A DNA stretch of 64,000 nt, from positions 264,022-328,021 of the forward strand of contig NZ_AXVR01000001.1 in NCBI RefSeq assembly GCF_000484695.1, given 5' to 3'. This document shows, piece after piece, positions 58,941 through 64,000 of this stretch. The notes below the pieces were generated by a model. The model saw nothing but the letters and a program-made list of their open reading frames with translations. It was not told where the DNA came from and ran no database searches. Position 1 is the first letter of the stretch; every line of letters starts with the position of its first letter. A program made the translations under genes and the position numbers. The stretch comes from Salinispora cortesiana. Its GTDB lineage: Bacteria; Actinomycetota; Actinomycetes; Mycobacteriales; Micromonosporaceae.

Positions 58941-59627
58941 CTATCCGGCGATCCAGGTGGCGCGCGCGTAGCCGAGGAGACTACCGTCCGGGGCGAACAA
59001 GCTGCTGTGCACCTCGGCTTTGCGGCCCTGGACGCCGGCCAACACCCCGGTCACCACGCACTCGTCATTGGGGTGCGGTGTGGCCAGCACCACCGCGGAC
59101 ATTCGGCCCAGCAGGTACGGCCGGCCGGGGGCGATCACCGACCAGCCTCCGGGACAGTCCAGCGCCGCCCAGGTGGTGACCACGTCCGCTTCCTCCGGAG
59201 CCCGGAACGGGGCGGCGGTGCGCCCGTCGGAGAGTGGACCAGGGAAGATCCGGAGCCCGTCGGCGTGCTGCGGGCCGCAGACGTAGCAGCCGGGGAACGG
59301 GTGGTTGACCAGCCCGGGATAGTCGGCGGCGGCGGCCTGGGCGGTCGCCAGGTCCACCGGCTCCGCCACCGGGTCGAACGGGGCAACTGTCGTGACCTCG
59401 GCGACGAGGCGGCCTGCGGGGTCGCGGACCTCGCCCGCGTCGAGGGTCAACGGCGTCTCCAGCGGCGGGGGTCGGCGTAGGGTCACCTCCACCGGCTCGG
59501 CGTCGCGTCGAGGGCGCCCGCCGGGCGCCGGTAGCGAAGCACCCTGGGCGGCCACCGCGAACGTACCCGCGCTCCACCCGCCGTTCCCCGAGCCCGGCGG
59601 GCCGTTGTACCGCGAGCCGATGATCAC
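58941..59627 (-). CDS. Hotdog-fold thioesterase-like protein
   Basis: A 228-residue protein. The block HPFPGCYVCGPQHADGLRIFPG near residue 115 is the hallmark of a hotdog/acyl-CoA-thioesterase-like family in actinobacteria, with conserved GPP near the N-terminus (YNGPPGSGNGGWSAG) and CPGGWSV near 160. GTG 59627 is chosen because GGAGG lies 8 nt upstream; GTG 59636 is less well placed. No CoA-ligase neighbour, so the substrate is unknown. Confidence 0.72.
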   Translation of the reverse strand: MIIGSRYNGPPGSGNGGWSAGTFAVAAQGASLPAPGGRPRRDAEPVEVTLRRPPPLETPLTLDAGEVRDPAGRLVAEVTTVAPFDPVAEPVDLATAQAAAADYPGLVNHPFPGCYVCGPQHADGLRIFPGPLSDGRTAAPFRAPEEADVVTTWAALDCPGGWSVIAPGRPYLLGRMSAVVLATPHPNDECVVTGVLAGVQGRKAEVHSSLFAPDGSLLGYARATWIAG

Positions 59628-59788
59628 GTCGTTCACCTCCGATCGGAGCCAGCCCGGTCGCCGGTCCGCCTGGCAGCCTGCCATGGTCATGTCGCAGCCG
59701 CCCAGGTGGCCAGGTCGCCTCGTCCGCTCACAGAATTCATTCAGGAATCACCCAGGCGCGTCGCAGTCGGGTCGCGGATGATGGCCGC

Positions 59789-60490
59789 ATGGCGGCTACC
59801 CAGACCGAGGCTCGACTGCTCGTCGTCGAGGACGACCCGAACATTCTCGAGCTGCTCTCCGCGAGCCTGCGCTTCGCTGGTTTCGACGTGGCGACCGCGA
59901 CCAGCGGCAGCGCCGCGTTGAGCGCGGCGAAGACACACCGCCCCGATCTGGTCGTGCTGGACATCATGCTGCCCGATCTGGACGGGTTCGAGGTCATCCG
60001 GTTGCTGCGCGAGGGGGGCACCCGTACTCCGGTCGTCTTCCTGACCGCGCGGGACGCCACCGACGACAAGATCCGTGGGCTGACCCTGGGCGGCGACGAC
60101 TACGTGACCAAGCCGTTCAGCCTGGAGGAGTTGACCGCGCGGATCCGGGCGGTGCTGCGCCGCAGCGCCAGCGGTGAGCAGGCCCCGGCCCGGCTCACCT
60201 TCGCCGACCTCGAACTCGACGAGGAGGCCCACGAGGTGCACCGGGCGGGGCAGCGGGTGCAGCTCTCCCCGACGGAGTTCAAGCTGCTGCGGTACCTGAT
60301 GCTGAACGCCAACCGGGTGCTCTCCAAGGCGCAGATCCTCGATCACGTCTGGAACTACGACTTCCGGGGCGACGACAACATCGTCGAGTCGTACATCTCG
60401 TATCTTCGGCGCAAGGTCGACAACACCCAGCCCCGGTTGATCCACACCCTCCGCGGGGTCGGGTACGTGCTCCGCAAGCCGGCAGCGTGA
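59789..60490 (+). CDS. OmpR/PhoB-family response regulator
   Basis: A 233-residue regulator. The receiver domain has the acidic pair Glu14/Asp15/Asp16, phospho-Asp58 in VVLDIMLP, and Lys in TKPF near 108. The C-terminal winged-helix (about 135-230) includes LSPTEFKLLRYLMLNANRVLSKAQILDHVW and VESYISYLRRKV. ATG 59789. The kinase gene overlaps its stop by 4 nt, so they form one two-component pair. A trypsin-like protease gene follows, resembling MprAB/CseB-type envelope-stress systems. Confidence 0.94.
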   Translation: MAATQTEARLLVVEDDPNILELLSASLRFAGFDVATATSGSAALSAAKTHRPDLVVLDIMLPDLDGFEVIRLLREGGTRTPVVFLTARDATDDKIRGLTLGGDDYVTKPFSLEELTARIRAVLRRSASGEQAPARLTFADLELDEEAHEVHRAGQRVQLSPTEFKLLRYLMLNANRVLSKAQILDHVWNYDFRGDDNIVESYISYLRRKVDNTQPRLIHTLRGVGYVLRKPAA

Positions 60491-62055
60491 ACGCCCTCGC
60501 ACAGGCGAAGGCCGGACTGCGCCGGATCCCGCTCCGGGTCAAGCTGATCGCCGCGGTCCTCAGCCTGGTGGCGGTCGCGCTCCTGGTGATCAGCACGATG
60601 GCCACCGTCTTCCTCCGGAGCTACCTTATCGGCCAGGTTGACCAGGGGTTGGAGGGCTCGGCCAGCAACATCGACTCCCGGCTCAAGGCCGGCGAGGCTC
60701 TCCACGTGCCGGTTCGGCTGATCTTCCCGACGGACTACCTGATCGTCGTGACGAGCGCCCAAACCGGGCTGGTCGAAGGCGTGGTGTACGACACAGGCCG
60801 GTTCGAGAGTTGGGAGCTGCCCCCGGTGCCGACGGACGCCGCGGGGTTTCGGGACCTGGCCGGTGAGCCGTTCACCGCCCGCGCCAAGGGCAGCGATGTG
60901 CACTGGCGAATGCTCTACACGGAGCTGCCGAGCGGAGCGTGGCTGGCCGTCGGGCAGCACCTGATCGAGGTGGATCAGGCCGTCAAGCGGCTGATCTGGA
61001 TCGATCTGATGGTGGGCACGTCGGTGTTGCTCCTGCTCGCCTCGATCGGCGCGGGCATCGTCCGGGCCAGCCTGAGGCCCCTCGACGAGATCGAGCAGAC
61101 CGCCGCCGCGATCGCCGGTGGGGACCTGGCCCGCCGGGTGCCGGACCCCGAGGCGGGTAACCCCCAGCCGACCTCGGAGCTGGGGCGGCTGTCCCGGGCG
61201 CTCAACATGATGCTCACCCAGATCGAGGCGGCCTTCACCGCCCGCGCCGCCTCGGAGACCGCCGCCCGCGCCGCCGAGGCCACCGCGCGGGACGCCGCCG
61301 CGCACGCGCAGGCGTCCGAGTCCCGCGCCCGGCGTTCCGAGGAGCGGATGCGGCAGTTCGTCGCGGACGCCTCGCACGAGCTGCGTACGCCACTGACCAC
61401 CATCCGGGGCTTCGCCGAGCTGTACCGGCAGGGCGCTGCGCGGGATCCCGAGCAGACCGGTGACCTGCTGCGTCGGATCGAGGACGAGGCGGCCCGGATG
61501 GGGCTGCTGGTGGAGGATCTGCTGCTGCTCGCCCGGCTGGACCGGGAGCGTCCGCTCTCGCCGGCCCCGGTCGAGCTGCCGGTGCTGGCCGCCGACGCCG
61601 TGGCGGCAGCGCGGGCGGTGGCGCCGGACCGGCGAATTGAACTGGACATCGTCGCGGGCGCCGGGCCGCTGGTGGTATACGGCGACGACGCTCGTCTGCG
61701 GCAGGTGATCGGCAACCTGATGACCAATGCCCTGACGCACACCCCACCGGGGGCGTCGGTGACGCTACGGCTGCGTTCCGAGTCTGGTCAGTTGGCGGTG
61801 GTGGAGGTCGCCGACACCGGGCCGGGGCTCTCCGGTGAGCAGGCCGAGCGGGTGTTCGAGCGCTTCTACCGGGTGGACGCGGCCCGGACCCGCCGGGCCG
61901 GTGGCAACACCGGGACCGGGCTGGGCCTGGCGATCGTCGCCGCCCTGGTCGCCGCCCACCAGGGCACGGTGGAGGTGGCGCAGACTCCGGGCGGAGGCGC
62001 GACGTTTCGGGTCCGGTTGCCCTTGGCGCCGGCACCGACCGGTGACGAGGTGTAA
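60487..62055 (+). CDS. Sensor histidine kinase (HAMP/HisKA/HATPase)
   Basis: A 522-residue membrane kinase: helix 1 at about 20-42, an extracytoplasmic domain of about 130 residues, helix 2 at about 172-195, HAMP (SLRPLDEIEQTAAAIAGGDLARRVP), an Ala-rich coiled coil, the H-box FVADASHELRTPLTTIRGF near 295, and HATPase motifs NLMTNALTHTP, VADTGPGLS and GTGLGLAIV. GTG start overlaps the regulator's stop (GTGA). The sensed signal is unknown. Confidence 0.93.
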   Translation: MNALAQAKAGLRRIPLRVKLIAAVLSLVAVALLVISTMATVFLRSYLIGQVDQGLEGSASNIDSRLKAGEALHVPVRLIFPTDYLIVVTSAQTGLVEGVVYDTGRFESWELPPVPTDAAGFRDLAGEPFTARAKGSDVHWRMLYTELPSGAWLAVGQHLIEVDQAVKRLIWIDLMVGTSVLLLLASIGAGIVRASLRPLDEIEQTAAAIAGGDLARRVPDPEAGNPQPTSELGRLSRALNMMLTQIEAAFTARAASETAARAAEATARDAAAHAQASESRARRSEERMRQFVADASHELRTPLTTIRGFAELYRQGAARDPEQTGDLLRRIEDEAARMGLLVEDLLLLARLDRERPLSPAPVELPVLAADAVAAARAVAPDRRIELDIVAGAGPLVVYGDDARLRQVIGNLMTNALTHTPPGASVTLRLRSESGQLAVVEVADTGPGLSGEQAERVFERFYRVDAARTRRAGGNTGTGLGLAIVAALVAAHQGTVEVAQTPGGGATFRVRLPLAPAPTGDEV

Positions 62056-62117
62056 TTTTCAGCCAATCCACAGCTAGGCTTCAGGCTGATCGAAGTGGTA
62101 GGGGAGAAGGTGGTTCC

Positions 62118-63674
62118 ATGACCGACTACGAGTCCGACCCGCAGCGTCGGCAGACCCCCAGGGACGCCGAGTCGTCGCATCCCACTGCCGATCTGTCCCG
62201 CCTCGAGCGCGCTTTGTCCGACTCTTCGGCCGCTACCCCCGGTGCGGACAGTGGCGCCGCGCCATCCGCCGACACCTCGGCCGACCGTACTGAGGTGGTG
62301 CCGACCTCGGCTCCGGACACGCCGCTGTCGGTCGACCCCATTGACGTGTTGCCGCCCTCGGCCCCGGACGGCCCGCCGTCGGTCAACCCCGCTGTGCCGC
62401 TCGGCCCCCGGCCCGGCGCCACGCCCGTCGCCGGGCCGCCCGGTGGGCCTCCCTATCCCCCCGGCTACTCGCCGCAGCACCCCGGCGCTGCCTGGTACGG
62501 GCCGCAGTCCACCGCCTGGAGCGGGGGGCAGCCAGGCGGGTACGGAGCCCCGTTCTACCCGGGTCAGCCAGCGCAGCTGGCCGGGCAGCCCACACCACCG
62601 TGGGGGGCGCCGCGAACCGGTCCGAATCCGGGTAGCCGGGTGGCGAAGTTCATTGGCGCCGGCGTCGCGGTGCTCGCCCTGATGTTCGGCTCCGGTGTCG
62701 CCGGCGGCGCGCTCGCACTCGCCCTGAGCGATGGCTCCGGCATCACGCGCACCTACTCCGCGGCCCCGATCATCGACAGCGCCGACCTGCCGCGGATCGC
62801 CGCCGCGGTGCAGCCCAGCGTGGTGTCGATCGGCACCGACAGCGGCGGGGGCTCGGGCGTGATCCTCACCGCCGACGGATATGTGCTGACCAACAACCAC
62901 GTGATCGCCACGGCCAGCGGCGACACCGTGCTGGTGACCTTCGCCGACGGCGAGACGGCGTCGGCGGAGATCACCGGCACCGACCCCAAGACCGATCTGG
63001 CGGTGGTGAAGGCCGCCGGGGTCAGCGACCTGACGCCGGCGGAGTTCGGCGACAGCGACGCGATGCAGGTCGGCGATCAGGTTCTCGCCCTCGGTAGTCC
63101 GCTGGGTCTGCAGGGGTCGGTGACCGCCGGCATCCTGAGCGCGCGGGACCGCACCATCCAGGCCGGCGGTTCGGAGCAGGACCCGACGGCGGGGGTCACC
63201 TCGATCTCGGGGCTGTTGCAGACCGACGCACCGATCAACCCGGGCAACTCCGGCGGGGCGCTGGTCAACACCCGGGGTGAGGTGATCGGGATCAACACCG
63301 CGATCGCCACCAGTGGCCAGGGCAGCACCGGCAACATCGGGGTCGGCTTCGCCATCCCCAGCAACAAGGCCGAGGACGTCGCCGAGAAGCTGCAACGGGG
63401 TGAGAAGGTCAGCCACCCCACCCTCGGCGTCAGCATCATCACCGCGGAGGGCGGCGGTGCCCTGGTGGCCGAGGTCCTCCCCGACAGTGCTGCCGAGCGG
63501 GCGGGCTTCCAGCGGGGCGACGTCATCATCCGGTTCGGCGACAAGGTGATCAGCGACTCCGAAGATCTGGTCGCCGTGGTCCAGGCCGGCAAGGTGGGCG
63601 ACCGGGTGGATGTGACATACAAGCGAAACAATGTTGAAGCGACGGCAACCGTGACGCTCGCCGAAGCGTCCTAA
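62118..63674 (+). CDS. Membrane-anchored HtrA/DegP-type serine protease with PDZ domain
   Basis: A 518-residue protease. An acidic/Pro-rich cytoplasmic N-terminus (about 1-170) precedes one membrane helix (about 175-200). The trypsin-like domain has His261 (NNHVI), Asp293 (KTDLAVV) and Ser378 (NSGGAL) as the triad, and a C-terminal PDZ (about 430-510). ATG follows GGAGAAGG, 62 nt after the kinase. It resembles mycobacterial PepD/HtrA downstream of MprAB, so control by the adjacent two-component system is likely. Confidence 0.93.
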   Translation: MTDYESDPQRRQTPRDAESSHPTADLSRLERALSDSSAATPGADSGAAPSADTSADRTEVVPTSAPDTPLSVDPIDVLPPSAPDGPPSVNPAVPLGPRPGATPVAGPPGGPPYPPGYSPQHPGAAWYGPQSTAWSGGQPGGYGAPFYPGQPAQLAGQPTPPWGAPRTGPNPGSRVAKFIGAGVAVLALMFGSGVAGGALALALSDGSGITRTYSAAPIIDSADLPRIAAAVQPSVVSIGTDSGGGSGVILTADGYVLTNNHVIATASGDTVLVTFADGETASAEITGTDPKTDLAVVKAAGVSDLTPAEFGDSDAMQVGDQVLALGSPLGLQGSVTAGILSARDRTIQAGGSEQDPTAGVTSISGLLQTDAPINPGNSGGALVNTRGEVIGINTAIATSGQGSTGNIGVGFAIPSNKAEDVAEKLQRGEKVSHPTLGVSIITAEGGGALVAEVLPDSAAERAGFQRGDVIIRFGDKVISDSEDLVAVVQAGKVGDRVDVTYKRNNVEATATVTLAEAS

Positions 63675-63895
63675 CTGGACGTTTGCTTCATCTTCGGGCC
63701 GGTAATGGCCGATTCGCGCCTCGACCTCGGTAGCGCGAAATACCCGACCCGACCTAGAAAGAAAACATATCGGTGGACATAGGCCTACCCGGTTTCAGCG
63801 CATATCACCCCGGGATCGTGTCTGGTTCACTTTCATCCCGCACTGACGGACATGACGTCCGCCAGGTCGAGGCCCCAACACCGTACGCCTGCTTC
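63675..63895. mobile_element. Probable left end of an IS5-type element
   Basis: The 221 nt before the transposase start contain no gene. An IS end should lie here, but only one end is in the window, so the boundary between host DNA (htrA 3' flank) and the element is not resolved. Confidence 0.4.
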
Positions 63896-64000
63896 ATGAC
63901 CGAACGGCGCCCCTACCCGTCCGACCTGTCCGACGCCCGCTGGGCCCTCATCGCACCCCGCCTCACCGCCTGGCGGCAAGCCCGCACCGACGCCGGCGTC
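63896..64000 (+). CDS. IS5-family transposase, N-terminal part (cut by window edge)
   Basis: The first 35 codons are MTERRPYPSDLSDARW..., the standard start of IS4/IS5-type transposases with a DUF4096-like N-terminus. The gene continues past the window. The left terminal inverted repeat cannot be placed without the other end. It marks a mobile element next to the htrA locus. Confidence 0.8.
   Translation, partial: MTERRPYPSDLSDARWALIAPRLTAWRQARTDAGV

Noticed and set aside
60355..61740. 461-codon minus-strand ORF across the response regulator and kinase
   Set aside because: Antisense of two well-defined two-component genes.
1..64000. CRISPR arrays, riboswitches of known classes, prophage or biosynthetic clusters
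   Set aside because: No regularly spaced repeats, no recognised riboswitch core, and gene content is mostly conserved housekeeping. Cobalamin, SAM or TPP elements were not seen.

Overview
This window is a high-GC actinobacterial chromosome segment. Codon third positions are strongly G/C and GTG/TTG starts are common. Near-consensus -10 hexamers often sit 6-8 nt before a start codon, which suggests leaderless mRNAs. Four features point to Actinobacteria: three WhiB-family proteins, mycoredoxin, SigH/RshA, and the E1/E2-fused 2-oxoglutarate enzyme. The paralogue style (DUF5753/DUF397 pair, DUF5709, DUF6104) suggests a Micromonosporaceae member such as Salinispora or Micromonospora; that assignment is inferred. 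From memory, two blocks match conserved Mycobacterium tuberculosis neighbourhoods: mrx1-uvrD2-whiB7-ABC1 kinase-E1-like-DUF2342-PDZ/Lon-UPF0182 (about Rv3193c-Rv3198A), and rsgA-aroA-SRAP-sigH-rshA-TB7.3-pdtaS-whiB1 (about Rv3219-Rv3228).

Layout. 1-3.1 kb: a partial edge gene, a DUF397/helix-turn-helix pair and an MFS exporter. 3.1-6.7 kb: mrx1 divergent from uvrD2, then whiB7 behind a long leader with its own promoter, an 84-codon uORF and an antiterminator/terminator pair. 6.7-16.9 kb: ABC1 kinase, an E1-like protein, zinc-ribbon DUF5679, a YgjP-like metallopeptidase, DUF2342, a PDZ/Lon-like protease and UPF0182. 16.9-18.3 kb: two identical initiator tRNA-Met genes flank a RibD-C/dihydrofolate reductase-family gene. 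18.3-26.9 kb: purC, a PRPP synthetase, a HATPase anti-sigma-like protein, a GT4 glycosyltransferase, hisN, rsgA and aroA. 26.9-31.4 kb: SRAP, a WhiB, a hydrolase, sigH-rshA, the tiny ribosomal protein gene bL37, and TB7.3 with a GNAT. 31.3-38.3 kb: a TetR/MFS pair, a TPR protein, a SIS isomerase and pdtaS. 38.3-43.5 kb: a GT39-like membrane enzyme, then a sulfur operon (leader peptide, sir, zinc ribbon, cysH, sirohydrochlorin chelatase). 43.6-50 kb: whiB1, a diacylglycerol kinase, sodN/sodX, malic enzyme and an oxidoreductase. 50-59 kb: pta-ackA, DUF6104, kgd and an ABC exporter. 59-64 kb: a two-component system, an HtrA protease and the start of an IS5-type transposase at the right edge.

Functional themes. 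Redox and thiol stress recur: SigH/RshA, mycoredoxin under a matching SigH-like promoter, Ni-superoxide dismutase with its maturation protease, WhiB iron-sulfur regulators, and sulfite/APS reduction. The most interesting material is regulatory. It comprises a complete whiB7 attenuator, an in-frame upstream start that would give a long SigH isoform from its own SigH-type promoter, a cysteine-containing leader peptide before sir, and a cAMP-receptor-like site upstream of whiB1. I found no CRISPR array, prophage or biosynthetic gene cluster.
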